Part shown: positions 42,953 through 52,848 of the stretch, piece after piece | How positions within the stretch are numbered: position 1 is the first letter of the stretch | Layout: every line of letters begins with the position of its first letter | Origin: Streptomyces sp. NBC_00659 | GTDB lineage: Bacteria > Actinomycetota > Actinomycetes > Streptomycetales > Streptomycetaceae | Reading direction: 5' to 3' | Assembly (NCBI RefSeq): GCF_036226925.1 | Contig: NZ_CP109031.1 | Span: 7,316,001-7,380,000 of the forward strand | DNA length: 64,000 nt | Program-made: the position numbers and the translations under genes | Notes under the pieces: generated by a model | What the model was told of the DNA's origin: nothing | The model's input: the letters and a program-made list of their open reading frames with translations, nothing else | The model's database searches: none

Positions 42953-44331
42953 ACGTCCGCGTCCTGCGCATCGAGTCGAGGCGCTCCGTCGCCCCGTGGG
43001 CCGGGGCAGTGGTCCTGACGACCGCGCCGGCGTTCCTGTACCTGCTGAGCGGTCCGTGGTGGAAGGGCAGCGCCCTGTGGACGGCCCAGTGGACGTCCAT
43101 GGCCCTGTGGACGCGCTTCCTGCTGGTCTTTCTGTGGCCGCTGGTCGTGGGGCTCGGGGCACTCCAGGGGCTGCGCGACCACCGCTCGGGAATGTCCGAG
43201 CTGCTGACGAGCACCCCGCGGCCCGCCTGGCACCGCGCGGCCACGCTGGCGGGCACGACCGCGATCACGGTGACCTCGGCCTTCGCGCTCCTCGTGCTCC
43301 AGGGCGCGGCCCAGGTGATGCTCGCGGACACCGGGTACACGCACCTCGGATGGCTGCCGATCTCGCTGGTGGGGGCACTCGCACTCGTCGCGGGGGCCGC
43401 GCTGGGCATGGGGGCCGGACGGACCCTGCCGTCCCCGCTCACCCCGCCCGTGCTGGCCGTGGGGGCCTTCGTGTTCATCAACCTGCTGCAGCAGTCGATG
43501 GAGGCGGGGATACCGACGGCCGCGGTGCCGAACCGGGTCGCGCTGCTGTCACCGGCGGTTGCGGAGGTACACGACGTGCTCCTCACTCCCGCCGCCTCTG
43601 TGCACCTCGGGCAGACGCTCTGGCTGCTCGGCATGGCCGCGACGGGCTTCGCACTGCTGGCCGCGGCCACCCCGCGCGCACGGCTGCTCGCCCTGACGCC
43701 CGTGCTGGCGGGCGCGGCGGTCGCCCTGCTCGTCCTCCCCTCCGACCCGCGCCGGACGTACGTCGTCGACGAGGCCGCCGCGGCGATGGTGTGCGACGGT
43801 CCGGTGTGCGTGACCAAGGTGCGGCAGTCACGACTCGACGGCCTCGCGGGCCCCGGCAGGAAGGCGCTGTCCCTGCTGCACGACGCCCTGGGCGGCCGGG
43901 CGCCGGACTCGATCCGTGAGAGCACCGCCCGACGGGCTCTCGGCGCCACGCCGGAACGGCCCCGCGGCGCCGTGCTCGTCGACTTCGACGACTGGGTGAT
44001 CGCCGGCGCCGAGGGCGAGGAGCTGACCCGCGTCCTGCTCGCCCAGGGCATGGCTCCGGTCTGCTCCCCCCGCAGCGACGGCGAGAGCGGCACACTCCGC
44101 GAGGTCGCCGCGCAGAGCGTCGCGGCGGGCTGGGCACTCGGGGACCTCAGGCTGCTCGGTGGCAGCGTCTACTCCTCGCGTGACCAGCTCGAACTGGCCC
44201 GCCCGGTGTGGAAGGAACTCAAGACGCTGCCGCGGGCCGAACAGCTCTCGCGGATCGGCGCGATGCACGCCGCCGCGGTCTCCTGCGAGGGCGACCTTCT
44301 CGACATCCTGGCCGGCGGTGCGTCCCGGTGA
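42946..44331 (+). CDS. ABC-2-like membrane permease with soluble C-terminal domain
   Basis: A 461-residue protein. About six to eight membrane segments lie in residues 15-265 (AVVLTTAPAFLYLLSGPWW, LVGALALVAGAALGMGAGR and others). A soluble region of about 190 residues follows, containing three Cys (MVCDGPVCV, CSPRSDGES). It is the partner of the ATPase upstream. A long C-terminal domain after the membrane region is unusual for ABC-2 permeases. ATG 42946 has an AGGAAAGGGG site. Confidence 0.75.
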   Translation: MVNVRVLRIESRRSVAPWAGAVVLTTAPAFLYLLSGPWWKGSALWTAQWTSMALWTRFLLVFLWPLVVGLGALQGLRDHRSGMSELLTSTPRPAWHRAATLAGTTAITVTSAFALLVLQGAAQVMLADTGYTHLGWLPISLVGALALVAGAALGMGAGRTLPSPLTPPVLAVGAFVFINLLQQSMEAGIPTAAVPNRVALLSPAVAEVHDVLLTPAASVHLGQTLWLLGMAATGFALLAAATPRARLLALTPVLAGAAVALLVLPSDPRRTYVVDEAAAAMVCDGPVCVTKVRQSRLDGLAGPGRKALSLLHDALGGRAPDSIRESTARRALGATPERPRGAVLVDFDDWVIAGAEGEELTRVLLAQGMAPVCSPRSDGESGTLREVAAQSVAAGWALGDLRLLGGSVYSSRDQLELARPVWKELKTLPRAEQLSRIGAMHAAAVSCEGDLLDILAGGASR

Positions 44332-44903
44332 GATGGCTGACGCTGTACGCACGCTCACGGCAGGTGCCCGCGTCGTTCGCCGCGGTGGTGATCAGCGCGA
44401 TGGCGGTGTGGGCGCTGGCCCCGGACGGCGACGCGGGACCCGGTGATCCGCGGCTGGCCACGCTCGCCCTCGCCGCGGGGGTGACGGCGGCCTCGATCGG
44501 GCTCGGCGGACAGGACCTCGCGCTGGACCGGACGGCCGCGATCCGCTGGGCGCCCCGCAGGGCGGTGCACGTGCTGCTCATCGGCACGGTCGTCACCGCG
44601 GTGCTGCTGGCGGTGCGGACGGCGGGCGAGGACCTGGCCACCACCGCGTTCGTCGTCCGCGACTGCGCGGGCCTGACGGGTCTTTGCGCCGTCGGGGCGA
44701 CGATCTGCGGCGCGCAGTACGCGTGGACGCCGCCCGTCACCTGGCTGGCGTTGTCACTCTTCGCTCCGCCCCCGACAGGCGTACCGACGCAGGTGGTCGG
44801 CTGGATGCTGCTGCCGCCCGGCACGGCCACGGGCACCTGGACAGCCCTGGTCCTCGCGGTCACCGGCACCGCGGCCTACGTCGTCGTGGGACCCAGACCG
44901 TAG
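44328..44903 (+). CDS. Hypothetical membrane protein
   Basis: A 191-residue protein with about five hydrophobic segments. Its GTG overlaps the permease stop by 4 bases, so it is the last gene of the sigma/ABC operon and probably a second membrane subunit. I recognise no specific family. Confidence 0.75.
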   Translation: MRWLTLYARSRQVPASFAAVVISAMAVWALAPDGDAGPGDPRLATLALAAGVTAASIGLGGQDLALDRTAAIRWAPRRAVHVLLIGTVVTAVLLAVRTAGEDLATTAFVVRDCAGLTGLCAVGATICGAQYAWTPPVTWLALSLFAPPPTGVPTQVVGWMLLPPGTATGTWTALVLAVTGTAAYVVVGPRP

Positions 44904-45034
44904 CCGCGGCTGCGAGGACCTCCTGGTGCGGCAGTCCGACGGAGTCGATCGCGCACCGGGAGCGTTCGGCTCGTCGGCGGCGCGGTTCGCCGAGGACGGC
45001 GCGGCGGAGCCGGATGCCGCACGACAGCGACGGT

Positions 45035-45063
45035 GCCCCGTCACCGGGCAACGGTGACGGGGC
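45035..45063. terminator. Strong terminator hairpin between convergent operons
   Basis: Perfect 12-bp stem GCCCCGTCACCG / CGGTGACGGGGC with a 5-base loop. It lies between the end of the ABC operon (44903, plus) and the hydrolase (45108, minus), so it may serve both directions. Confidence 0.75.
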
Positions 45064-45107
45064 GCTTGTGGTTCATCCCCCGGTGGCTGTCGGCCGTCGG
45101 GAGTCGG

Positions 45108-46082
<975 letters not shown>

Positions 46083-47339
46083 TCACCGCACCCCGGCGGC
46101 CGGGGTACCGCGTCCTCCGTTGTGCTCGACGACCGGAGGACGGGTCCGGTTCACCTGTACTGTCCGAAAGCCGCTTCCATGGCGGCCGAGGTCGTACCCG
46201 GCCGTGTCGAAGTCGGTCAGGACGGAGCGGTCGCGGCTGGTCCTTCGGAAGATCCGGGCGGGCGTCGCGCCGCCTGCGTGGTTCCTCGCCCTCCGCGCCC
46301 GCATGGCGGTCTCGTAGACGGCGACGGCCCGGCCGAGGTCGTCGGGGCGGGCCAGGCGGCGGGCGAGTTCGGCGCCGTCGAGCATGGCGTGGCCGGTGCC
46401 GTCGCCACGGAACGGGGACCCCAGGTGGGCGGCGTCACCGAGCAGGGTGACGCCGGGGGTGCGCGGCCAGGTGTGGGGCTGCGGGAGGACGTACACGGGC
46501 CGGTGGACGTACGGGCCGTCGTTGTCCGTGATCAGCACGCGCAGCCTCTCGTGGTAGCCGGTGAACCGCTTGAGCAGTTCGGCGCGGACGGCCGCGGTGC
46601 CGGCCGGGGCGATGCCGGCGGTGCGCCGTCGGCCGGGCTCCTCGCTCAGGACGATGCGGGCACGGATGTGCTCGCCGTCGCGCCGGCCGATCAGGCCCTT
46701 GCCGTCGCCCGTGGCGAACATCCGGCCGGAGCCGACGAGTTCGGCCACCGCCGGATGGTCACGGTCCACGTCGTGGAACCACGCCTCGAAGAACGTGACC
46801 CCGGAGTGGACGGGGATGGCGGCGCGGACCAGGGGGCGGACCGTGGACCAGGCTCCGTCGGCGCCGATGACCAGATCGGTCTCGGCCGCGGAGCCGTCAT
46901 CGAATTCGAGCCGGTGGGTGCCGTCGCCGTCGGGGGTGGCCGAGAGGAGCCTGTGGCCCCAGCGGACGGTGCCCGGTTCCAGGGAGGCGGCCAGCAGTGC
47001 GTGGAGCCGGTCCCTGCCGATCACGGAGGGCGCGCTCTCGTCGGGCTCGTCGAACTCGTCGTCGACGACGAGTTCGCCTTGCGGGGTGAACATGCGCCTG
47101 CCCGGTTCCGAGGGACTTGCGGCGGCGTGGAGTTCGGCCGTCAGACCCGCTTCACGCAGAGCCCGCTGACCGAGGTCCGCGTGCAGGTCGACGATGCCGC
47201 CCCGCTCGCGGAAACCGGCCGCGGTGTCCGACTCGTACACGGTGACCTCGATGCCGTGGAGCTGCAGGACGCGGGCGCAGACCAGTCCCGCTGGGCCGGC
47301 ACCGATCACGGCGATGCGAGGGGCGCTCCTGCTGGTCAT
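46083..47339 (-). CDS. FAD-dependent monooxygenase (TetX/PHBH-like)
   Basis: A 418-residue flavoprotein monooxygenase. GxGxxG is in IAVIGAGPAGLVCARVL, DG in VIGADGAWSTVR (about 160), and the FAD-binding GD motif in VTLLGDAAHLGSPFRGDGTG (about 300). The general pattern resembles TetX-like hydroxylases. It diverges from a MarR regulator with a palindromic operator between them, consistent with drug or phenolic-compound induction. The true substrate cannot be told. ATG 47339 fits the family N-terminus. Confidence 0.85.
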   Translation of the reverse strand: MTSRSAPRIAVIGAGPAGLVCARVLQLHGIEVTVYESDTAAGFRERGGIVDLHADLGQRALREAGLTAELHAAASPSEPGRRMFTPQGELVVDDEFDEPDESAPSVIGRDRLHALLAASLEPGTVRWGHRLLSATPDGDGTHRLEFDDGSAAETDLVIGADGAWSTVRPLVRAAIPVHSGVTFFEAWFHDVDRDHPAVAELVGSGRMFATGDGKGLIGRRDGEHIRARIVLSEEPGRRRTAGIAPAGTAAVRAELLKRFTGYHERLRVLITDNDGPYVHRPVYVLPQPHTWPRTPGVTLLGDAAHLGSPFRGDGTGHAMLDGAELARRLARPDDLGRAVAVYETAMRARRARNHAGGATPARIFRRTSRDRSVLTDFDTAGYDLGRHGSGFRTVQVNRTRPPVVEHNGGRGTPAAGVR

Positions 47340-47496
47340 GGGAATCACTCCGGTTCGGTGGTGTGCACGGGGCGGACGGGCGGTGGAGCGACGAACTGCC
47401 GGGTCGGTGGCAGGTGGGTCCCGGTCCGGGCGGGGCGGGCCCCACGGGTCACGCCGCTCGGCGGCAGGTGCCCCGGGGACGGACCACACCTCTCAT

Positions 47497-47532
47497 TGCA
47501 TGCAGTAGAGCATGCATTTGTTGGATGCTCTA
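47497..47532. promoter_or_regulatory. MarR operator: two overlapping inverted repeats
   Basis: TGCATGC-6-GCATGCA (47497-47516) and TAGAGCAT-11-ATGCTCTA (47506-47532) are both perfect and overlap. They lie 29-64 bases before the MarR start and between the divergent monooxygenase and marR genes. A TACATA-like -10 lies immediately downstream. This is a typical autoregulated MarR site. Confidence 0.75.
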
Positions 47533-47560
47533 CATATTCTTGTGCCGTTACAGTTGTGCC

Positions 47561-48019
47561 ATGACAAACGGAAGTGAGCACGGACAGCAGGACGACGACG
47601 CGGTCCTCGACAGCGTCGGGCCGGCGTTCTCGCGGCTCAGACGACGTGCCCCGTCCTCCGGCAAGGACCTCTCCCGCAACCTGGTGCTCAACGTCGTCGC
47701 CGAGCGGACGGGCGAGACGACGGTGGGCGCGGTCGCCGAGGAGCTCGGAGCGGACCAGTCGGTCGCCAGCCGCCTGGTGTCCGACTGCATCCAGCACGGG
47801 TACCTCAGGCGGGAGGCGTCCCAGCAGGACGGCCGGCGCACCGTACTGAGGCTGACCTCGGACGGCGAGGCGCTGCGCGACCGCTTCGCCGCGGAACAGC
47901 GCCAGGCGTTCGAGCAGATCACCCGGGACTGGCCCGCGGACGAACGCCTCCAGCTCGCCCGCCTGCTCGTCAAGTACGCGGAGGCGGCCGCCGCCCTGCG
48001 CAGACGCGAGCGGGCCTGA
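47561..48019 (+). CDS. MarR family transcriptional regulator
   Basis: A 152-residue winged-helix protein. The recognition region is VGAVAEELGADQSVASRLVSD with wing RREASQQDGRRTVLRLTSDG, the D-x-R-R-x-x-L signature of MarR. ATG 47561 has no strong ribosome site, but an operator sits just upstream. It probably represses itself and the divergent monooxygenase. Confidence 0.9.
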   Translation: MTNGSEHGQQDDDAVLDSVGPAFSRLRRRAPSSGKDLSRNLVLNVVAERTGETTVGAVAEELGADQSVASRLVSDCIQHGYLRREASQQDGRRTVLRLTSDGEALRDRFAAEQRQAFEQITRDWPADERLQLARLLVKYAEAAAALRRRERA

Positions 48020-48047
48020 GCCACCACCGCGACGACGCACGGGTGGC

Positions 48048-48091
48048 GTCACCGGGGCCGGCCTCTCCGGGAGGGGTCCGGCCCCGGTGAC
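48048..48091. terminator. Bidirectional terminator
   Basis: Perfect 14-bp stem with arms at 48048-48061 and 48078-48091 (GTCACCGGGGCCGG / CCGGCCCCGGTGAC), between marR (plus) and the DUF5707-like gene (minus) that converge here. Confidence 0.75.
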
Positions 48092-48094
48092 GGG

Positions 48095-48544
48095 TCAGCG
48101 GGTGACGTCGACCGTGGCCGCGCGGGACACGAACCTCGTGTCGCCGTCCTTCGCCGTCGCCAGCACCGACAGCTGCCAGGTGCCCTTCGCGAGGTGGGCC
48201 GCGGCCGGCTGCGTCACCTTCAGGGTGTAGGTGCAGTGGGACGTCCCGGCAGAGGTGCTGCGGCACTTGGCCGTGTCCACGTACTGCAGGTCCGACTCGG
48301 TCGGGTCGAGCTTGGAGTTCGCCGGCCACGCGATGACCCTGAGCTCGCGGACACCCGAGTCGTCGCTCACGTCCGCGGTGTACGAGAGCTTCCCCGCGCT
48401 CTGCCGGGACGGAGCGGCATAACTGGCGGAGCCGTTCTTCACGGTCGGCTGCGTGTCGGTGGAGGCCATGGCGTAGCCGCCGGCCGCGATGGCTCCGAGG
48501 GCGACGACGCCGATGACGGACGGGACGAGAACGCGCTTGGACAT
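48095..48544 (-). CDS. Secreted DUF5707-like protein
   Basis: A 149-residue protein with an N-terminal signal peptide or anchor (VLVPSVIGVVALGAIAAGGY) and a beta-sandwich-like body (SYAAPSRQSAGKLSYTADVSDDSG, LRVIAWPANSKLDPTESDL). Two Cys in AKCRSTSAGTSHC probably form a disulfide. The pattern is like the Streptomyces DUF5707 family. The role is unknown. ATG 48544. Confidence 0.65.
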   Translation of the reverse strand: MSKRVLVPSVIGVVALGAIAAGGYAMASTDTQPTVKNGSASYAAPSRQSAGKLSYTADVSDDSGVRELRVIAWPANSKLDPTESDLQYVDTAKCRSTSAGTSHCTYTLKVTQPAAAHLAKGTWQLSVLATAKDGDTRFVSRAATVDVTR

Positions 48545-48790
48545 GGTGGATCCCCCTGATGGCGAGTAAGCGGAGTGTCGTTGGGCGGGAAAGCGCGGAA
48601 GAACCTGTGGTCGGTCGGCTGCCTTCCCGATGTGATCGAGACTATGGCCGGGACCACCGGCCGGTCCTCACGCCGCGGAACGATTGCCGCGTGGAACCGC
48701 GGGTGCAGCATCTGCACCCCAGGTAAGAGAAGACGGTCCGCCTCAAGTCCGAGGACAGCCGCTCACCTGCGGCCATAGCCTTGATCTCTT

Positions 48791-51139
48791 ATGAAGAGAA
48801 CCGATGACCGGCTGCTGCCCCTCGCGCTGCTCGGCGTCCAGGCCACTGTGTGGCCGGGGGCGGACCTGATCGGCGGGAGGGTTCCGGCGGGGTCCGACCT
48901 TTTCGTGGCGGTCCTCGTCGCCGGACTGGTGACGGCCGCGCTCTCCCTGCGCCGTTCGAAACCGGTGATCGCCCTCGTCGTGGTCGCCGCGTCCTGTGCG
49001 CTGGGCTCCGGCCCCTTGCCCATCGGGGCCATGGCCGTGCTGGGGACGGCGGGCGTGGCCCTGGCCCTGTTCACGGTGGCCTGCGAACGCGACACCTTCA
49101 CCGCCCTGTTGTGCGTGATGGCGCTCTCCTGCTGGCAGTCCCTGTACGGCATCAGCCTGCACGGGCTCAGTGACCGCAACGGACTCGACGTCGTCCTGAC
49201 GGCCGTGCTGTACGCCGCCGCGTCCGCCGCCGGAATCCTGGTGCGGCGGAGTCGGCGCACACGGCAGGCCGCCGAACAGCGGCTGAAGCGGGCCGAGCTC
49301 GAGCGGCACCGGCTTCCGGCGGTCGAACGGCGGCGGATGGAACGGGAGTTGCACGACGTCAGTGCCCACCATCTGACGGCCGTGGTCGTCACGGCGGGTG
49401 CGGCGCTCGGGCTGCGCGACCGTCGTCCCGAACTGGTCGACGAAGCCCTCGGGTTCGCCGCCGAGACGGGCCGTGAGGTCACCCGCGCGCTCGGCGCGGT
49501 ACGGGCGCCGGCGCCCTCACGGGAACAGCAGCCGTCGCCGAGGGAGCGGTTGCTGGGTCTGGTCGCCGGCTTCTCCCAGCTGGGCCGGCGCGTGGAACAC
49601 GAGATCGACGCACTGCCGGATGGTGCCGTCGCGGACGCGGCGTACGGCATCGTGCGCGAGGCGCTGACCAATGTGGCGCGGCACGCGCCCGGTGCGTTCA
49701 CCACCGTGACGTGCCGGTACGGCGACGCCCGCACGGAGGTCGTCGTCACCAGCGCCGCGCCGCCGGCCGGTTCGCCGGCGCACGGCGCCGGTCTCGGCTC
49801 GGGGCGCGGCCAGGGCTTTCTGCGGTCGCGGGCGCGGGAGGCGGGCGGCACCCTGACCAGCGGCCCGACGGCGGAGGGGGGTTGGGAGGTGAGCGCGGTC
49901 CTGCCCGGCCGGTTCGCCGCCGCCTCGGTGCGGCGGTCGGTCCCGTGGCAGTACCGCCTGGCGCAGCTGACGGCCGCCGTCGGTCTCGTCGTGCAACCGC
50001 TGCTTCCCCTGCTGCGCACAGGGACGGGAACCGCGTCGGCCGGCCCGGGGGTGTCGGCAGGGGTGCTCTTCGCGCTGCTGGCCGTGGGGCAGGCACTCGC
50101 GCTGCTGTGGCGGCACCGGACGCCCCGCGCCGCCCAGGGCGTCGTAGTGGGTCTGGCTCTGCTCTGGCCGGTGGCGATGTCCGTGGGTGACTACACCGGC
50201 TGGGTGCTTCTGCCGCCCCTGCTCAGCATGGCCGCCACCTGCGCGGTGGTCGCCTCCGCCGCGGCCCGCGCGACCGCCACCGGTCCGTCCGTCACCGAAG
50301 CCCGCCCGCGGCTGCCGCTGTGGGCCGGCCCGGTCGTGGCCGTGGTGGTGCACGCGGCGGCCACGACCGCCGCCCTGGTGCACCGGGGCGCGTCCCTCCC
50401 CCTCTGGGCACTCGCCGCGGAGGCGAGTGCCCAGGCGGTCCTGGTGGCCCTGGTGGTCGGCGCGGCGTGGTGGGGCGGGACCCTGCTCGGGCGTCGCCGC
50501 CGAGCTGACCGCAGCGCGCAGACGGAACATCTGGCGACGTGGACCGAGGAGGCGGTACGGGACGCCTGGGCCGAGCGTCGCCGGATCGCCACCGGGCTGG
50601 AGACGACCGTGCTGGCGCGCACCGCCGACATGGTCGCGCACGCCGAGGCGGGCCGGCTCGACGAGGTCACCGAACGCGCCCGCGAGGCTCTCGCCGCGAT
50701 GCGTGCCCTGCTCGACACGGTCCGGGACGGCGAGGCCACGCCTGCGCTGCGTCCTCAGCCCACCCTCCAGGCGCTCGACCTCCTCGGTCATCAGATCCGG
50801 GCCACCGGTCGCGACGTGGAGATACGGCTCACCGACCGCATACCGAGACGGCTGCCCACCACCGTGGATCTGGCTGCCTATCATGCCTGCGAAACGGTGC
50901 TCGCGGCCGGCGGCGACGAACCGATGGTGGTGGAACTCGACGCGGACGACGCCGTGTTGACGATCACGGCGACCGGCGTTCCCGACACCGTGCGTCCCGC
51001 CCTGCACCAACAGCTGACGGCGCGGACCGCGATGGCCGGCGGGACGGTCACCGTCGGCCGGCCGGGCCCGGTACACGTCCGGCTGCCGCTGACCGCGGCG
51101 CCGGATGTGCCGCGGAACGACGAGGAGGAACAAGGATGA
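48791..51139 (+). CDS. NarL-type histidine kinase with tandem kinase modules
   Basis: A 782-residue membrane protein that looks like two NarL-type kinases in series. Module 1: about five membrane segments (9-150), H-box ERRRMERELHDVSAHHL (His about 193) and N-box VREALTNVARHAPG (about 294). Module 2: another five or six membrane segments (about 400-570), a second ERRRIATGLETTVLAR where the H-box should be, with no His, and a poorly conserved ATPase region. The second module may be a sensor or inactive regulator. The response regulator follows with a 4-base overlap. Confidence 0.82.
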   Translation: MKRTDDRLLPLALLGVQATVWPGADLIGGRVPAGSDLFVAVLVAGLVTAALSLRRSKPVIALVVVAASCALGSGPLPIGAMAVLGTAGVALALFTVACERDTFTALLCVMALSCWQSLYGISLHGLSDRNGLDVVLTAVLYAAASAAGILVRRSRRTRQAAEQRLKRAELERHRLPAVERRRMERELHDVSAHHLTAVVVTAGAALGLRDRRPELVDEALGFAAETGREVTRALGAVRAPAPSREQQPSPRERLLGLVAGFSQLGRRVEHEIDALPDGAVADAAYGIVREALTNVARHAPGAFTTVTCRYGDARTEVVVTSAAPPAGSPAHGAGLGSGRGQGFLRSRAREAGGTLTSGPTAEGGWEVSAVLPGRFAAASVRRSVPWQYRLAQLTAAVGLVVQPLLPLLRTGTGTASAGPGVSAGVLFALLAVGQALALLWRHRTPRAAQGVVVGLALLWPVAMSVGDYTGWVLLPPLLSMAATCAVVASAAARATATGPSVTEARPRLPLWAGPVVAVVVHAAATTAALVHRGASLPLWALAAEASAQAVLVALVVGAAWWGGTLLGRRRRADRSAQTEHLATWTEEAVRDAWAERRRIATGLETTVLARTADMVAHAEAGRLDEVTERAREALAAMRALLDTVRDGEATPALRPQPTLQALDLLGHQIRATGRDVEIRLTDRIPRRLPTTVDLAAYHACETVLAAGGDEPMVVELDADDAVLTITATGVPDTVRPALHQQLTARTAMAGGTVTVGRPGPVHVRLPLTAAPDVPRNDEEEQG

Positions 51140-51819
51140 GCCTCAGGGTGCTGGTCGTCGACGACCAGGGCATCGTGCGGGCGGGGTTCGCCGCCGTGAT
51201 CGATGCAGAGGAGGACATGACGGTCGTCGGCGAGGCCGCCAACGGTGCCGAAGCGGTACGGCTCGCCCAGGAACTGGCACCCGACGTGGTCCTCATGGAC
51301 GTCCGCATGCCCGAAGTGGACGGCATCGCCGCCACCCGGATCATCACCGGCCGCCCCGACGCACCCCGCGTGCTGGTGCTGACCACCTTCGACCTCGACG
51401 CGTACGTGTTCGACGCGCTGCGCGCCGGCGCCTCCGGATTCCTCCTCAAGGACGTACACCCCGGCGAACTGCTGAACGGCATCCGGGTGGTGGCCACCGG
51501 CGAGAGCGTCCTCGCTCCGTCCGCCACCCGCCGGCTCATCGGCCACTACGCGTCCAAGCCGGGCACCGGGATCCCGGACGGCAGCACCCCTCGCGAGCTG
51601 AAGACCCTGACCGACCGTGAACGCGGCGTTCTCGGCCTGATCGCCGTCGGACTCACCAACACGGAGATCGCCCAGCACCTGGGCATCACCGTCGGCACAG
51701 TGAAGTCCCATGTCAACGCGCTGCTCCGCAAACTCGGACTACGTGACCGGGTCCAGGCGACGATCCTCGCCTACGACCTCGGCCTCGCCCACCCCAACCC
51801 GCCCCACTCACCCGCCTGA
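51136..51819 (+). CDS. NarL/FixJ family response regulator
   Basis: A 227-residue regulator. The receiver has LVVDDQG and the phospho-Asp in DVVLMDVRMPEVDG (about 54), with Lys in GFLLKDVHP. The C-terminal LuxR-type HTH is LTDRERGVLGLIAVGLTNTE and IAQHLGITVGTVKSHV. It is translationally coupled to the tandem kinase. Confidence 0.93.
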   Translation: MSLRVLVVDDQGIVRAGFAAVIDAEEDMTVVGEAANGAEAVRLAQELAPDVVLMDVRMPEVDGIAATRIITGRPDAPRVLVLTTFDLDAYVFDALRAGASGFLLKDVHPGELLNGIRVVATGESVLAPSATRRLIGHYASKPGTGIPDGSTPRELKTLTDRERGVLGLIAVGLTNTEIAQHLGITVGTVKSHVNALLRKLGLRDRVQATILAYDLGLAHPNPPHSPA

Positions 51820-51856
51820 CAGCCCACCGGCCACCATCATCCAGGAGCCCGTCACC

Positions 51857-52168
51857 ATGATCCGTCCGGATCTCTTCCTCCTACGCGGCGTGCGCCGTGC
51901 GCCCGGCACCTTCGCAGCAGGGATCTATCTGACGGTCTGTGTCCTGCTGTTCGGATGGGCAGTCGTGGTCACCTCGGATGAGTCCATGGTGCTTGTCATC
52001 CCGATGTTCGCCACCATCCCGGCAAGTCTCGTCCTGCTGTTCGTCCTGCCCGAAGGCAGCATGACGTTCCTGCTCTCCATGGTTCTCGGAGCACTGATCA
52101 ACGCCCTGATCATCGGCTGGTGCACCCGTGTACTGAGCCGTGGGAGCAACCCGGACACGGCATCCTGA
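51857..52168 (+). CDS. SCO4225-like small membrane protein
   Basis: A 103-residue protein with three hydrophobic segments (FAAGIYLTVCVLLFGWAVVV, VLVIPMFATIPASLVLLFVL, LLSMVLGALINALIIGW). Similar sequences are annotated as SCO4225 family membrane proteins in Streptomyces. ATG 51857 follows CAGGAG. It lies 37 bases after the response regulator and may be in the same transcript. Confidence 0.65.
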   Translation: MIRPDLFLLRGVRRAPGTFAAGIYLTVCVLLFGWAVVVTSDESMVLVIPMFATIPASLVLLFVLPEGSMTFLLSMVLGALINALIIGWCTRVLSRGSNPDTAS

Positions 52169-52187
52169 CGGCAGAAACCCGCTGTGC

Positions 52188-52847
52188 TCAGGCCGGACGC
52201 CGTGGATCCTCCAGATACCGCAGGACCGCGGCGACCCGCCGGTCCACCCGGTCCGTCGGCGACAGGTCGAGTTTGGCGAAGATGCTGCGGATGTGCTTGT
52301 GGACGGCGCCCTCGGTGACGACGAGCCGTTCGGCGATGGCGGCGTTGCCGAGCCCCTCGGCCATCAGCGCGAGTACGTCCCGCTCGCGGGGGCTGAGCCG
52401 GTCGAGGCGGGTGTCCTGGCGGGAGCGGGTGAAGAGCTGGGCGACGACCTCGGGGTCGATGGCGGTACCGCCGTCCGTCACGCGCCGCAACGCGTCCAGG
52501 AACTCCTCCACCCGGCCGACGCGTTCCTTGAGCAGGTAGCCGAGGCCGCTCACGCCGCCGGTGAGCAGCTCGGTGGCGAAGGACTGCTCGACGTACGCGG
52601 ACAGCACGAGGACGGCGAGGCCGGGCCGCCGGCGCCGGGCCTCGACCGCCGCGACGATCCCCTCGTCGGTGTGGGTCGGCGGCATCCGTACGTCGAGGAC
52701 GGCGACGTCCGGTTTGTGTTCGTCGATGGCGGCCAGCGCCTCGTCGGGAGTGCCCGCGGTGGCCACCACGTCGAGGCCCTCGGCGCGCAACAGCAGAGCG
52801 AGGCCCTCGCGCAGCAAGGGGTCGTCCTCGGCGATCACGATCCGCAT
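52188..52847 (-). CDS. NarL/FixJ family response regulator
   Basis: A 219-residue regulator. Receiver IVIAEDDPLLREGL, phospho-Asp in DVAVLDVRMPP (about 52) and Lys in GYLLKERVG are present. The HTH is LSPRERDVLALMAEGLGNAA and IAERLVVTEGAVHKHI. ATG 52847 sits one base after the kinase stop. A GTG at 52859 is an alternative but would overlap the kinase. Confidence 0.9.
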   Translation of the reverse strand: MRIVIAEDDPLLREGLALLLRAEGLDVVATAGTPDEALAAIDEHKPDVAVLDVRMPPTHTDEGIVAAVEARRRRPGLAVLVLSAYVEQSFATELLTGGVSGLGYLLKERVGRVEEFLDALRRVTDGGTAIDPEVVAQLFTRSRQDTRLDRLSPRERDVLALMAEGLGNAAIAERLVVTEGAVHKHIRSIFAKLDLSPTDRVDRRVAAVLRYLEDPRRPA

Positions 52848-52848
52848 G

